A DNA stretch of 64,000 bases from contig CASFYB010000002.1 of assembly GCA_949298825.1 (NCBI GenBank), positions 89,364-153,363 of the forward strand, written 5' to 3'. Below, piece after piece: positions 9,197 to 18,156 of this stretch (its first letter is position 1; each line of letters opens with the position of its first letter). Below the pieces are notes generated by a model. The model was given only the letters and a program-made list of their open reading frames with translations. It was not told the origin of the DNA and did no database searches. This DNA is from an uncultured Helicobacter sp. Its GTDB lineage: Bacteria > Campylobacterota > Campylobacteria > Campylobacterales > Helicobacteraceae. A program made the translations under genes and the position numbers.

Positions 9197-10240
9197 CTAA
9201 ACAAGGATGCGAGGTAAAAAGCTAGAAAGATTGGTAAGGATCTCATGGGGGATCGTGCCAAAAAAGTCACACAATGCCCTTACATCTTCAAACACACAGA
9301 TCTCATCTTGGCTACAGATAGCAGAAAAGCAGTCCATAGAAGTCTTTGGTAGAATCTCAAAACCATCTCTAGTAAAAAGCTTAGCCTTTGTGCCATTTTT
9401 CTTGATACCATCATAGCGAAAAAGACCATCTCCATATCCAATATCATAGGTGCTTACAATTTCATCTTGTTGCAGTATGCTAGTGCCGCTATAGCCGATT
9501 TTTGATCCTTTGGGAAGATGCTTTGTGGCGATCTTTTCTGCCCATAGGCTAAGGACTGGTTTTAGTTTATTTACTATCTCTACAGGAAAGTTGTAGGGTA
9601 CATATCCATAAGCAGCAATGCCAATGCGCACAAGAGTATCTTGATGGTCTTTTGTGCGTAGTGCTCCTGATGAGCTAAGGGAGTGGAAGCGCGGAGTGGG
9701 TATGGAATATTTTTCAGAAAGCCTGGTAGCATGACCCCTTATATCTAAAAAACAATTTTGTGAGTAATCAAACTCTTTTCCCTCTTCATCTCCATAGCCA
9801 TTATGTCCAAATACACCAAGAATCTCACAATTCTTTTTTAATATTTTTTCAAAGGCTGTATCCAGATCTTTTTGGTTGATTCCATTGCGATTCATCCCGA
9901 TATTGACTTTAAGTTCGACTCTTGTATTATCAGGAATATGATCTAGTTGGGCTATATCATGGACTACTGGGTGGAAATTTGTCGGGATGGGACCATCAAA
10001 GCGCCCATAAAAAATAGTAATATGTGGAAATAGATGCTCTATGCTTCTGGCTTCTTGGATATTTTTGACAAAGACATTTTTCACTCCATATTGATGGGCT
10101 AGTGGTGCTATACTAGATAGACCATGGCCATAGGCATTATCCTTTAGGACAAGAGCAAGCTTATCCTTGCTGCCAATGTGTGCACTTATGCAGTCAAGAT
10201 TATCTTTGTAATGTTTGGTATTAATTAGAATTTTTGCCAT
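9197..10240 (-). CDS. alr: Alanine racemase
   Basis: Alr makes D-alanine for peptidoglycan using pyridoxal phosphate. The PLP lysine lies at about residue 33 in VLKDNAYGHG. The second catalytic region, with the family tyrosine, is probably GYSGTSILQ with DIGYGDGL nearby. At 347 residues it is slightly short for the family (about 360-375). The gene follows a c553 gene, with a hairpin between them, and heads the leftward block alr-truD-htpX-folE. Confidence 0.92.
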   Translation of the reverse strand: MAKILINTKHYKDNLDCISAHIGSKDKLALVLKDNAYGHGLSSIAPLAHQYGVKNVFVKNIQEARSIEHLFPHITIFYGRFDGPIPTNFHPVVHDIAQLDHIPDNTRVELKVNIGMNRNGINQKDLDTAFEKILKKNCEILGVFGHNGYGDEEGKEFDYSQNCFLDIRGHATRLSEKYSIPTPRFHSLSSSGALRTKDHQDTLVRIGIAAYGYVPYNFPVEIVNKLKPVLSLWAEKIATKHLPKGSKIGYSGTSILQQDEIVSTYDIGYGDGLFRYDGIKKNGTKAKLFTRDGFEILPKTSMDCFSAICSQDEICVFEDVRALCDFFGTIPHEILTNLSSFLPRILV

Positions 10241-10257
10241 ATTTTGGAAGAAATTAA

Positions 10258-10276
10258 GCCACCCTTAAAGAGTGGC
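10258..10276 (-). terminator. Terminator after the second c553 gene
   Basis: On the minus strand GCCACTC pairs with GGGTGGC around a TTTAA loop, followed by TTAATTTCTT. It lies between the c553 stop and the alr start, so alr may need its own promoter or readthrough. Confidence 0.55.
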
Positions 10277-10286
10277 CATTTGAGAT

Positions 10287-10598
10287 TTATTTTTTAGGAG
10301 GTAGGCTAGAGATATACTCAGCAAGTGCTTCAATATCTGCATCAGATACATTTTTCATTTGAGCATACATGATAGCCTTATTCCCGCCATTATCAGCTGT
10401 ACCAGCTTTATATCCCCTAAGATCTTCAAGAAGTTTCTCTTTAGGAAGACCAGCGATAGGTCCAGTTTTTTGACCAGGAGCTACTTTCTGACCATCTGGT
10501 CCATGGCACATTTTGCATTTATTGAAAACAGTAGGAGCTTCAGCGCCAAGGCAAAGACTAGCAGCACCAAATAGCACAAGAAGAGTAAATTTTTTCAT
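10287..10598 (-). CDS. Cytochrome c553 (class I c-type cytochrome)
   Basis: A 103-residue periplasmic cytochrome with a signal peptide (MKKFTLLVLFGAASLCLGAEA), one CKMCH heme site, and a methionine-containing stretch IMYAQMKNVS for the sixth ligand. The C-terminal helix DADIEALAEYISSLP is typical of c553. It is only distantly similar to the c553 at 6198-6497 (both keep GYKAGT), so the two are probably old paralogues with different partners. It has its own promoter and a hairpin terminator and looks monocistronic. Confidence 0.92.
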   Translation of the reverse strand: MKKFTLLVLFGAASLCLGAEAPTVFNKCKMCHGPDGQKVAPGQKTGPIAGLPKEKLLEDLRGYKAGTADNGGNKAIMYAQMKNVSDADIEALAEYISSLPPKK

Positions 10599-10657
10599 CC
10601 TTAATCCTTTTTATGTTTGAAATTTTGTCAAGCCAAAATGACAAGACAAGCCTGATC

Positions 10658-10663
10658 ATTATA
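10658..10663 (-). promoter_or_regulatory. -10 box of the c553 promoter
   Basis: On the minus strand a perfect TATAAT lies about 60 bp upstream of the c553 start, between the divergent reading direction of no gene and the end of recR. It fits a sigma-70 promoter. Confidence 0.5.
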
Positions 10664-10686
10664 CTACAAAAATCAAAAAAGCTTTC

Positions 10687-11271
10687 TTATAGTTTGGTGC
10701 GTGATTGTAAAGCGCGTGATAAGGAGAGGGAATCTACATTATCCAGTCCAATGCCAGTTGGTACGCCTTGTGCAATTTTGCTAAAACTAAGATTGAGATC
10801 AGATAATTTGTCTTCTATAAATAGCATGATCGCCTCATTGGCCAGAGTGGGAGAGAAGGCAAAGATGATTTCATTGATGTGGTTATCTTGTATATTTTGG
10901 CGCAAGAGGTGGGGGTTGAAGTCTTCTATGGAGCTTAGCACAAAGTAGCGACCCTCATAATCTGTATTTTCTTCTAGTATGAAAATATCACGTGGGTGCA
11001 ATATAATGCATAGCTGCCCATTTAATCTGTGCTCATCAGAGCAAATCTCGCATAATTGGCTTTCACTAAGCGCATTGCAAGCTTCGCAAGTGCGTGTGTG
11101 GCTAATGGCCTCCTCTAGGCAGTGCGCTATTTTAATGCCTAGAAATTTATTTTCTACTCCTAATGTATAGGCCATTTTTAGGGCACTTTTTTTGCCAATA
11201 GTGGGAATCTGCTCTAATGCTTCAATAAGGGCATTAAAGGTAGTAAGTCTTGATTTATAATTTTTATTCAT
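10687..11271 (-). CDS. recR: Recombination protein RecR
   Basis: RecR works with RecO (and RecF where present) to load RecA on gapped DNA. The 194-residue protein has the helix-hairpin-helix region (QIPTIGKKSALKMA), the four-cysteine zinc element CEACNALSESQLCEIC, and a Toprim domain with FAFSPTLANEAIM. It stands alone between dnaJ and the c553 gene. In H. pylori I recall recR directly next to truD, so the c553 and alr genes would be insertions in that block. Confidence 0.95.
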   Translation of the reverse strand: MNKNYKSRLTTFNALIEALEQIPTIGKKSALKMAYTLGVENKFLGIKIAHCLEEAISHTRTCEACNALSESQLCEICSDEHRLNGQLCIILHPRDIFILEENTDYEGRYFVLSSIEDFNPHLLRQNIQDNHINEIIFAFSPTLANEAIMLFIEDKLSDLNLSFSKIAQGVPTGIGLDNVDSLSLSRALQSRTKL

Positions 11272-11472
11272 TTAATAACCTATTTGATTTGGTGGATGAT
11301 GCGCTATTTAAGGAATTATAAAATTTTTTGGTAGAATCTGCAACATTATTAGATTTTGATGAGTATTTTAGGCTAGTTTGTAGCCTTTATACTTTTGATA
11401 AATATACTTTTTAGATTCCCACTACTATAGTTAGATGTGATGTAGTTAAAGATTATGGAGTAAGTATATAAG
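11272..11472. other. Intergenic region between recR and dnaJ, with a possible coding remnant
   Basis: The 200 bp between the divergent recR and dnaJ genes should hold both promoters. On the plus strand one frame reads NLFDLVDDALFKEL, a stop at 11319-11321, then NFLVESATLLDFDEY and onward to a stop at 11412-11414. The composition looks coding. It could be a small decayed gene, but I do not recognise it. Confidence 0.3.
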
Positions 11473-12585
11473 ATGGAAAGCTTTGATTATTATGAGATTT
11501 TAGAGATTGAGAAGACAGGGGATAAGGAGCTAATCAAAAAAGCTTATCGCAAGATGGCTCTTAAATACCATCCGGATCGAAACCCTGGGGATAAAGCAGC
11601 AGAAGAAAAATTTAAACAGATCAATGAGGCCTATGAGGTTTTGAGTGATGATTCTAAGCGAGAGATCTATGATCGCTATGGTAAAGATGGGTTAAAAAAC
11701 GGTGGGTATAGCGGCTTTAGTGGTGCTGATTTTAGTGATTTGTTTGGTGATTTTTTTGAGGCATTTGGTGGGGGATTTGGCTTTGGAGGTAGGAGTGCTA
11801 GAAAAAGAGAAAAGTTTCCACGTGATTTAGCCATAGAGATCAATTTAAGCTTCAAAGAGGCTGTATTTGGCTGCAAAAAAGAAATTGAAATAGAATATAA
11901 GAGTCCTTGTAAGGCTTGTGATGCTACAGGTTCAAAAGATGGGAAGCTTAGTGTGTGTGGACAATGTGGTGGAAAAGGGCAAGTGTTTGTACAACATGGA
12001 TTTATGGCTGTAGGTCAGACTTGTCCTAGTTGCGGGGGAGAGGGCAGCAAGATTGATCAAAAGTGTAAAGAATGTAGCGGGCTTGGCTATGAGACCTTAA
12101 AAGAGAGTTTTGAGGTTAATATCCCTGAAGGCGTAGATGAGGGGAATAGATTAAGGGTATCTGGACGCGGTAATGTCACAAAAAGTGGTCGAGGTGATTT
12201 ATATATTGTAATGAGTGTCCAAGAGGATGAGCATTTTTTACGTGATGGGGATAATATTTTTGTAGAAGTGCCAGTATTTTTCACATCAATTGTGTTGGGA
12301 GAGAGTATCACTCTACCAACTTTGAGGGGAGAGAAAGAGCTAAAAATCCCTCAAGGGACTAAGGATGGTGAGCAATTTATTTTTAAAAATGAAGGTGTAA
12401 GAAATATCCATACAGGAAGTCTAGGTGCACTAGTAGCAGTGATAAAAATCACATATCCAAACAAGCTTAACAAAGAGCAGCGAGAGTTGGCAGAAAAGCT
12501 GCATGAGAGCTTTGGGCATCAAAGTATGCCTTATAAAAATCTTTTTGAAGAAGCTTGCAAGAAAATAAAAAGCTGGTTTTCTTAG
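11473..12585 (+). CDS. dnaJ: Chaperone protein DnaJ
   Basis: DnaJ is the Hsp40 co-chaperone that delivers substrates to DnaK and stimulates its ATPase. The 370-residue protein shows the J domain with HPD ([11 protein letters not shown]), a short glycine/phenylalanine-rich linker (GGFGFGGRS), and the zinc-binding domain with four CxxC repeats ([32 protein letters not shown]). The C-terminal substrate-binding domains follow. The first repeat lacks the usual first glycine (DATG). dnaK and grpE are not adjacent, so the gene is transcribed on its own. Confidence 0.97.
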   Translation: MESFDYYEILEIEKTGDKELIKKAYRKMALKYHPDRNPGDKAAEEKFKQINEAYEVLSDDSKREIYDRYGKDGLKNGGYSGFSGADFSDLFGDFFEAFGGGFGFGGRSARKREKFPRDLAIEINLSFKEAVFGCKKEIEIEYKSPCKACDATGSKDGKLSVCGQCGGKGQVFVQHGFMAVGQTCPSCGGEGSKIDQKCKECSGLGYETLKESFEVNIPEGVDEGNRLRVSGRGNVTKSGRGDLYIVMSVQEDEHFLRDGDNIFVEVPVFFTSIVLGESITLPTLRGEKELKIPQGTKDGEQFIFKNEGVRNIHTGSLGALVAVIKITYPNKLNKEQRELAEKLHESFGHQSMPYKNLFEEACKKIKSWFS

Positions 12586-12629
12586 ATTGATGAAGCAGAT
12601 AAATCTGCTATAATTTAGAAATCAAAATG

Positions 12630-12704
12630 ATCGCGTAGCTCAGTTGGTAGAGCACTACCTTGACATGGTAGTGGTCGCTGGTTCAAGTCCAGTCGTGATC
12701 ACCA
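12630..12704 (+). tRNA. tRNA-Val (GAC)
   Basis: A 75-nt cloverleaf starts GATCGCGTAGCTCAG, has the anticodon loop TTGACAT (anticodon GAC), a T-loop GTTCAAGTC and an encoded CCA end. The acceptor stem pairs over seven positions with one G-T. It lies 44 bp after dnaJ, with a TATAAT at 12609-12614 as a likely promoter. Confidence 0.94.
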
Positions 12705-12722
12705 CTTCTATTTTACAAATCC

Positions 12723-14873
12723 CTAAAACTCCATACGTAGAGAAAACCAATAGTTGCGTCCAGGCAAATAGCGCTGGTAGCTATTAACATAGCTAGATCC
12801 TTTAGAATCTAGAGCAAAATCAATAAAATTAGTATTTAAAAGATTATTGATGCTAAAGGTTGCTGTAAAGAACTTTAAGAATCTATAGCTTAATGCCCAA
12901 TCTAGCAAGATGTAATCTTTATAGTATTGGCCTAGAATTGCATGAGGATCACCACCTCTTTTGCTGGGTAGAGTGGGTGTTTGGAAGTTTCCTTGCATCC
13001 TTAAATAGGTGGATAGATTCTCATAGCGATAGTTGATTTTTGCCATAAATTTGTGCTTAGGGATGGAATTTACTGCTAGGCCATAGTTGCTCCCAGAGAG
13101 CTGGCGTGTGTAGGTAAAGGCATAGGTGGTATCTAGACTAAAGCCATAAAAGGCCTTAGTCTGGATACTGGCCTCAAAGCCTGCCATCATTGATTTACCA
13201 ATATTGCTAAAATAATAACATCCAGTTGTCGAGCTGCAAGTAAAACCACCAGGGATGCTGGCATTCTGGGTCGTGGTATTAGTCTGGATTTGGTCGGTAA
13301 AGTCCGTGTAATAACCTGTAAAAATCATATAAGCTTTTTTGAGATCAAAAATGCTACTAAGTTCGTAATTCCAGCTTTTTTCAGCTTGTAAATCTTTAGT
13401 GCCATAATAGTAATAGCCGCTATTATCAATATTATAAAGACCATTATAGCTTTGAGTGAGGGCTGGTATCCTCATCCCACTAGCAATCCCTGCTTTTATG
13501 GTAAACCATTTGGTAGGATTGATATTAATATAGAATCTAGGATTTGGCCTTGCTGCATATAAATTTGCATAGTTATAGCGTAATCCTAGAGTTGTTGAGA
13601 TATAGTCATTAATAAAGTATTGCCCCTCGCCAAATATCGCAAACTGATGCATACCACGATCAAAATCTTGAGATTTGATAACAAGATTCTCATAAAGATA
13701 GTAGATGCCTGTGGTTAGTGATATTTCTCCTGCTTTGCCTAAGTCAAAATCACTATTGATTGTAGAGTTTAAGACAATATCTTGGTTGCGTATGAGGCTT
13801 GAGTAATTAAGTGGGCCAGTAACATTGCCATAGCCAGAAGTTAGTTGAGGGATTCTATCTGTTAGGGTATATTGAATATAGCTTTGTGTTTTTCCCCAGT
13901 AATATTTGCCATCATGATTGATCACAAGATTGGTTTTATTAAAGTCATTGGTTGCACTTGTGCTTTTGCTTGAGGTATTGAGCGTTGTGTTTGTGATATG
14001 ATAGTGTTCAGCATCAAAATAGATGGTATTACCATCATTAATCACATAGCTTAGTCTAGCTCCACTATTATAGCTATGCCATTTGCCTGGTGAATGCGTA
14101 GTGTATGGATTACTACCAGGCTTAGCAATAGGTGAGTAAAAGTAGTTTGCTCCATTATATTGGTAGGCGCCACGCATATCAAAAAATAGTTTATCTTTGA
14201 TAATAGGACTAGCTAGATAGAGGTTGATACCATAGTTATCACCAAAATTAGCCCTTTGCTCTTGGATGGTGCTATTAAGCTGGATAGCACCAGTTATCTT
14301 TTTTGGATTCTTCTTAGTGATGATATTGATAACACCACCCATAGCATCAGTACCATAGATCACAGAAGCAGGACCACGGATAACCTCAACTCTTTCGATC
14401 ATAGAGGCAGGTGGCATAAAACTTGAGTGAGCACCATTAAAGCCATTGCTATCAAATCCGCCATTGACATTTTGCCTACGCCCATCAATTAAAATCAATG
14501 TATACGCACTGCCAAGACCGCGCATAGAGATTTGATTTTGACCGGTTTTTGTTTGCTCGACATATACACCAGGGACATCTTGGATGGCATCGCCTAGATC
14601 TTTTATGGGTCGGGTTAGTATTTCTTCAGATGTGATAACGCTAATGCTGGCTGGAGCATCTTTTTTATCTTGTGAAAAGCCAGTTGCTGAGGTGATGATA
14701 GAATCTAGATTATAGTCTTGATTGGTATCTTTTATTTTTGTCTTGCTATCTTTTTGGTCAGATTGTTCTTGCTGGCTTTGATCTGTTTGATTTTTATCAT
14801 TAGGATCAGCATAAGAGAGGCTTGATAGTAATAAAAAATAGGATAAACATGAGATAAAAGATGATGATTTCAT
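12723..14873 (-). CDS. TonB-dependent outer-membrane receptor, probably for an iron chelate
   Basis: This 716-residue protein has a signal peptide and then a polar Asp/Gln/Lys-rich linker. A plug domain follows (SAPASISVIT-like stretch with ISMRGLGSAYTLILIDGRR and the DAMGGVINIITKK box). The 22-strand barrel ends in a terminal aromatic strand, YWFSLRMEF. Such receptors take up ferric siderophores, heme or other metal complexes with energy from TonB-ExbBD. The ligand cannot be told, but the strong Fur-type operator just upstream argues for an iron source. It is transcribed alone, convergent with tRNA-Val. Confidence 0.92.
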   Translation of the reverse strand: MKSSSFISCLSYFLLLSSLSYADPNDKNQTDQSQQEQSDQKDSKTKIKDTNQDYNLDSIITSATGFSQDKKDAPASISVITSEEILTRPIKDLGDAIQDVPGVYVEQTKTGQNQISMRGLGSAYTLILIDGRRQNVNGGFDSNGFNGAHSSFMPPASMIERVEVIRGPASVIYGTDAMGGVINIITKKNPKKITGAIQLNSTIQEQRANFGDNYGINLYLASPIIKDKLFFDMRGAYQYNGANYFYSPIAKPGSNPYTTHSPGKWHSYNSGARLSYVINDGNTIYFDAEHYHITNTTLNTSSKSTSATNDFNKTNLVINHDGKYYWGKTQSYIQYTLTDRIPQLTSGYGNVTGPLNYSSLIRNQDIVLNSTINSDFDLGKAGEISLTTGIYYLYENLVIKSQDFDRGMHQFAIFGEGQYFINDYISTTLGLRYNYANLYAARPNPRFYININPTKWFTIKAGIASGMRIPALTQSYNGLYNIDNSGYYYYGTKDLQAEKSWNYELSSIFDLKKAYMIFTGYYTDFTDQIQTNTTTQNASIPGGFTCSSTTGCYYFSNIGKSMMAGFEASIQTKAFYGFSLDTTYAFTYTRQLSGSNYGLAVNSIPKHKFMAKINYRYENLSTYLRMQGNFQTPTLPSKRGGDPHAILGQYYKDYILLDWALSYRFLKFFTATFSINNLLNTNFIDFALDSKGSSYVNSYQRYLPGRNYWFSLRMEF

Positions 14874-14913
14874 AACAATTTCCCCCTACAGTAGTTTTGT
14901 TTTTCGTTAAATA

Positions 14914-14932
14914 TAATAATGATTATCATAAT
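14914..14932 (-). promoter_or_regulatory. Fur box upstream of the TonB-dependent receptor
   Basis: The sequence ATAATAATGATTATCATAA contains the inverted repeat ATGAT-T-ATCAT with flanking AAT/ATT extension, which is close to the classical Fur operator. It lies about 40 bp upstream of the receptor start codon, where it would cover the promoter. Iron-dependent repression is inferred. It may also act on argB, which diverges 100 bp away. Confidence 0.75.
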
Positions 14933-15035
14933 TAAACTTTGTGAAGAAATGGTGAAGAATGAAGGGTGAAAATTTATTTTAAACATTAAGCAATGTGATA
15001 GAATGATAAAAAGAAATTAGAATTAAGGAAAAGTC

Positions 15036-15887
15036 TTGAATACCCAAAATATCTCTGAAATTATTTTAGATTCCCTGCCTTTTATTCAGCAATTTCGCCA
15101 TAAAGTGATGGTGATTAAATATGGTGGTGCAGCACAGGTTAATCTTGAGCTAAAAGAGGGATTTGCTAGAGATATAGCACTTTTATATATGCTTGGTATT
15201 AAAGTGGTGATTGTGCATGGTGGGGGTAAGGATGTGAATGCCATGTTAGAGAGACTTGAGATTCCAAGTGAGTTTAAAAATGGTGTGAGGATAACCCAAA
15301 AAGAAGCTATGAGTGCTGTTGAGATGGTGCTTAGCGGGTCTGTTAATAAGGAGCTAAGCAACTTTTTGAATGCTTATGGTGCAAAGGCTGTAGGCATTAG
15401 TGGGAAAGATGGTGGAATCTTTGAGGCTAAAGAGATGGAAATTGAGGGGGTAAGTGGACATTATACAGGGGAGATTACAAAGGTAGATTCTACTCTTTTG
15501 GAGCTTTTATTGCAAGGAGGGTATATCCCGGTTGTCTCTTCTATAGCTTATGGTGAGGGGAAAAGCCATAGGGGTTATAATGTTAATGCAGACTTTGTGG
15601 CTTGCGAGATTGCTAAAGCTATGAAGGCTTCTAAGGTCATATTTTTAACAGATACAAAGGGGGTGTTAGATTCTCAAGGGAATCTAATCTCATCTATCAA
15701 TCAGGGGGAATTTGAAAGATTATGCAAGGATGGTGTGATCACAGGAGGGATGATCCCAAAGATTAGCTCTTGTTTAGAATGCATTAAAAATGGTGTGCAA
15801 AAAGCACATATTATTGATGGAAGAATTGAGCATAGCATTATATTGGAGCTTTTTACAAGTGGGGGTATTGGCACAGAAATTTGTTGA
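15036..15887 (+). CDS. argB: Acetylglutamate kinase
   Basis: ArgB phosphorylates N-acetylglutamate in arginine synthesis. The 283-residue protein carries the amino-acid-kinase phosphate loop VIKYGGAAQ near residue 25 and VIVHGGGKDVNAML near 60. It also has the acetylglutamate-binding region GYNVNADFVACEIA and the nucleotide-site stretch FLTDTKGV. The start is the TTG at 15036, placed after a clear AAGGAAAAG ribosome binding site. There is no ATG that would keep the conserved N-terminal helix. No other arginine genes are adjacent. Confidence 0.94.
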   Translation: MNTQNISEIILDSLPFIQQFRHKVMVIKYGGAAQVNLELKEGFARDIALLYMLGIKVVIVHGGGKDVNAMLERLEIPSEFKNGVRITQKEAMSAVEMVLSGSVNKELSNFLNAYGAKAVGISGKDGGIFEAKEMEIEGVSGHYTGEITKVDSTLLELLLQGGYIPVVSSIAYGEGKSHRGYNVNADFVACEIAKAMKASKVIFLTDTKGVLDSQGNLISSINQGEFERLCKDGVITGGMIPKISSCLECIKNGVQKAHIIDGRIEHSIILELFTSGGIGTEIC

Positions 15888-15968
15888 AATAGCACTCGAA
15901 GTTGCGTCTTTTGGGGTTTTAGCATAAAAAATTTATAAAAACTTGTCAAAAAATTTGTAAAAAAAGTG

Positions 15969-15974
15969 TAAAAT
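15969..15974 (+). promoter_or_regulatory. -10 box of the rpsA promoter
   Basis: TAAAAT lies 30 bp upstream of the rpsA ATG at the end of a very A/T-rich run, consistent with the strong, -35-poor promoters of this group. The start site would be near 15981 and leave a short leader. Confidence 0.45.
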
Positions 15975-16003
15975 GGCCGGATACCGCAATTTAAGGAATT
16001 TTA

Positions 16004-17650
16004 ATGAGAATCAATTTGGACAATATGGAACACTTGGATGGTGATGAGGATTTTGCAACATTATTTGAAGCAAGCCAAAAAAATGATGATGGTGTAATTC
16101 AAGAAGCATTTATCATTAAAATTACCGATGAGAATGTGATGGTAGATGTTGGAGAAAAAGTAGAAGGTCGCTTCCCAGTAGAAGAGATCAAAGATGAGAG
16201 TGGTAAACTTTTATTTAAAGAAAGTGACAAGATTAAAGTTTCTGTTTCTAAGGGTTTTGGAGAGCGCTTTAGTGTCTCTTATAAGCGAGCTATCAGACTG
16301 GAGAAGATCCAAGCAAAGATTAAAGAGCTTGGTGAGGACTATAAGGATAGGGTAGTTACAGCCAAGATTGTACGAAAAAATAAAGGTGGAGTGGTATTAG
16401 AGGCTGATGGGATTGAGTATTTTATGCCTAAATTCCACGCTTCTTTCAAAGAAGATAAGGGCAAAGTAGTTGATGTTTGCATTATTAATATTAAGCCTGA
16501 GCAAAATAGTATTGTTGTATCAAGAAAGCGCTTCTTTGAGCTCAATCATAAGAATCAAAGCGAAGGTGCTAAGAAGATTATGGAGCGTGATGGCGCTTTA
16601 GATGGTGTTGTTAAGCGGATTACAAATTTTGGTATGTTTGTAGCTGTGGATGATGTAGAGGGTCTAGTGCACTATACAGAGATTGCACATCGTGGACCAG
16701 TAAATCCTGCTAAGCTTTATAAAGAAGGGGATAGCATCAAGGTTAAGGCAATCGCCTATGATGAAGAGAAGGGACGATTGAGTTTTTCTATTAAGGCATT
16801 GCAAGAAGATCCATGGAAAGAAATTGTAAAAGAGCTTAAAGTGGGTTATGCTATTAAGGTTAATGTTAGCAATATTGAGCCTTATGGTGTTTTTGTGGAT
16901 ATTGGCAATGATCTAGAAGGCTTCTTGCATATTTCTGAAATCTCTTGGAATAAAGATATCAAGCACCCTCAAGAGGTCTTAAGCATAGGGCAAGAGATTG
17001 ATGTAGAGGTGATTGAGATTGATGCGCAAGCTCGTAGGCTGCGCGTATCATTAAAGAAATTATTAGAAAAACCTTTTAGTAAGTTTGCAAAGACTTATAA
17101 GGAAGGGGATATTTTAGAAGGTAAGATAGCTACTTTAACTGACTTTGGAGCTTTTATCAATCTAGGTGATATTGATGGATTGTTGCGCAATGAAGATGCA
17201 TTCTGGGAAAAAGGAAAGCGCTGCAAAGATGCTTTAAAGGTAGGTGATGAAGTAAGGGTAAAGCTTATCAAAATTGACACTAAAGCAGAGCGTATTTCAC
17301 TAAGCCTAAAGGCACTTGAAGAATCTCCAGTAGATATTTTTGCTAAGAAATATGATGTAGATAGTGTTATTGAGGGGGAAGTTGTAGATATTAAAGATTT
17401 TGGTGTATTTATAGCTGTTGATGGCGTAGATGTTTTGATTAGAAATGAGGATTTATTAGGAGTAAATAAAGAAGAACTAAGCAAGGGTACTAAACTTAAG
17501 GCATCTATCGCGTTTATTGACTATGCAAATGCAAAGGTACGCGCATCAATGCGTAGATTGGAGCGCCAAAAAGAGCGTGAGGAGATGAAAAACTTTAATT
17601 CTGATGAAAAAATGACATTAGGAGATAAACTTAAAGGTCAGCTTAGCTAA
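16004..17650 (+). CDS. rpsA: 30S ribosomal protein S1
   Basis: S1 binds single-stranded mRNA and helps it onto the small subunit. The 548-residue protein contains repeated S1 OB-fold modules. The more conserved ones carry GMFVAVDDVEGLVH (about residue 207), GVFVDIGNDLEGFLH (about 295), GAFINLGDIDGL (about 380) and GVFIAVDGVDVL (about 465). The first two modules are the diverged ribosome-binding ones, with DVGEKVEGRFPVEE near residue 50. The length agrees with six-module S1 proteins. A downstream membrane-anchored gene follows after 30 bp. Confidence 0.96.
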   Translation: MRINLDNMEHLDGDEDFATLFEASQKNDDGVIQEAFIIKITDENVMVDVGEKVEGRFPVEEIKDESGKLLFKESDKIKVSVSKGFGERFSVSYKRAIRLEKIQAKIKELGEDYKDRVVTAKIVRKNKGGVVLEADGIEYFMPKFHASFKEDKGKVVDVCIINIKPEQNSIVVSRKRFFELNHKNQSEGAKKIMERDGALDGVVKRITNFGMFVAVDDVEGLVHYTEIAHRGPVNPAKLYKEGDSIKVKAIAYDEEKGRLSFSIKALQEDPWKEIVKELKVGYAIKVNVSNIEPYGVFVDIGNDLEGFLHISEISWNKDIKHPQEVLSIGQEIDVEVIEIDAQARRLRVSLKKLLEKPFSKFAKTYKEGDILEGKIATLTDFGAFINLGDIDGLLRNEDAFWEKGKRCKDALKVGDEVRVKLIKIDTKAERISLSLKALEESPVDIFAKKYDVDSVIEGEVVDIKDFGVFIAVDGVDVLIRNEDLLGVNKEELSKGTKLKASIAFIDYANAKVRASMRRLERQKEREEMKNFNSDEKMTLGDKLKGQLS

Positions 17651-17680
17651 GCTTTCTTCCCCTGGTTTTGTGTGATGTAG

Positions 17681-18136
17681 ATGCTAAAGATCATAAAGTT
17701 TGTATTTTTAATTCTATTTCTTGCTGGTATCATCTTGGCTGTCTATGCTTTTAAAAGCTTGACTGCTAAGCCTGAGGCCAAGCCAACTTATGCCTATCCA
17801 GAAAATGATATTAAAATAGAGATCCCCCAGGAAAAAAGATGGTTTAGCGATATGAAATCCACCCACAAGGATTTTGCTTATCCTGCAACTGAGGTTGAAT
17901 TTTCTATCAATTTTCTTCAAGATGGATATAAAAAGCAAAAAGATCAAATTGTAATATCAAATGTTGATGAAGAGACCTTTTTTTGTCTTCGTGAGATTTT
18001 AAAAGAACAAAACATACATTTTGCTTATAGAAAGACACAAGATAGCCTAGATATAGTGCTATATTTGGAGGATAGTCAAAAGGATCGCTTATTAGGGCTT
18101 TTTGATTATTATGCTATACATTATAGTAAAAATTAG
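17681..18136 (+). CDS. Membrane-anchored protein of unknown function
   Basis: I do not recognise a family for this 151-residue protein. It has a single N-terminal transmembrane segment (about residues 5-25, FVFLILFLAGIILAVYAF) and a soluble part of about 120 residues that should lie in the periplasm. That part is mixed in charge and has no cysteine pair or known catalytic motif that I can see. It sits 30 bp after rpsA and 20 bp before bioB in the same direction. Cotranscription with rpsA and bioB is possible. The ribosome binding site is poor. Confidence 0.75.
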   Translation: MLKIIKFVFLILFLAGIILAVYAFKSLTAKPEAKPTYAYPENDIKIEIPQEKRWFSDMKSTHKDFAYPATEVEFSINFLQDGYKKQKDQIVISNVDEETFFCLREILKEQNIHFAYRKTQDSLDIVLYLEDSQKDRLLGLFDYYAIHYSKN

Positions 18137-18156
18137 CTTTTTACTAAGGAAGGGCG

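Noticed and set aside
10613..10948. Plus-strand open frame of 111 codons over recR
   Set aside because: It is antisense to recR, which has all family motifs, and has no ribosome binding site or protein-like pattern.
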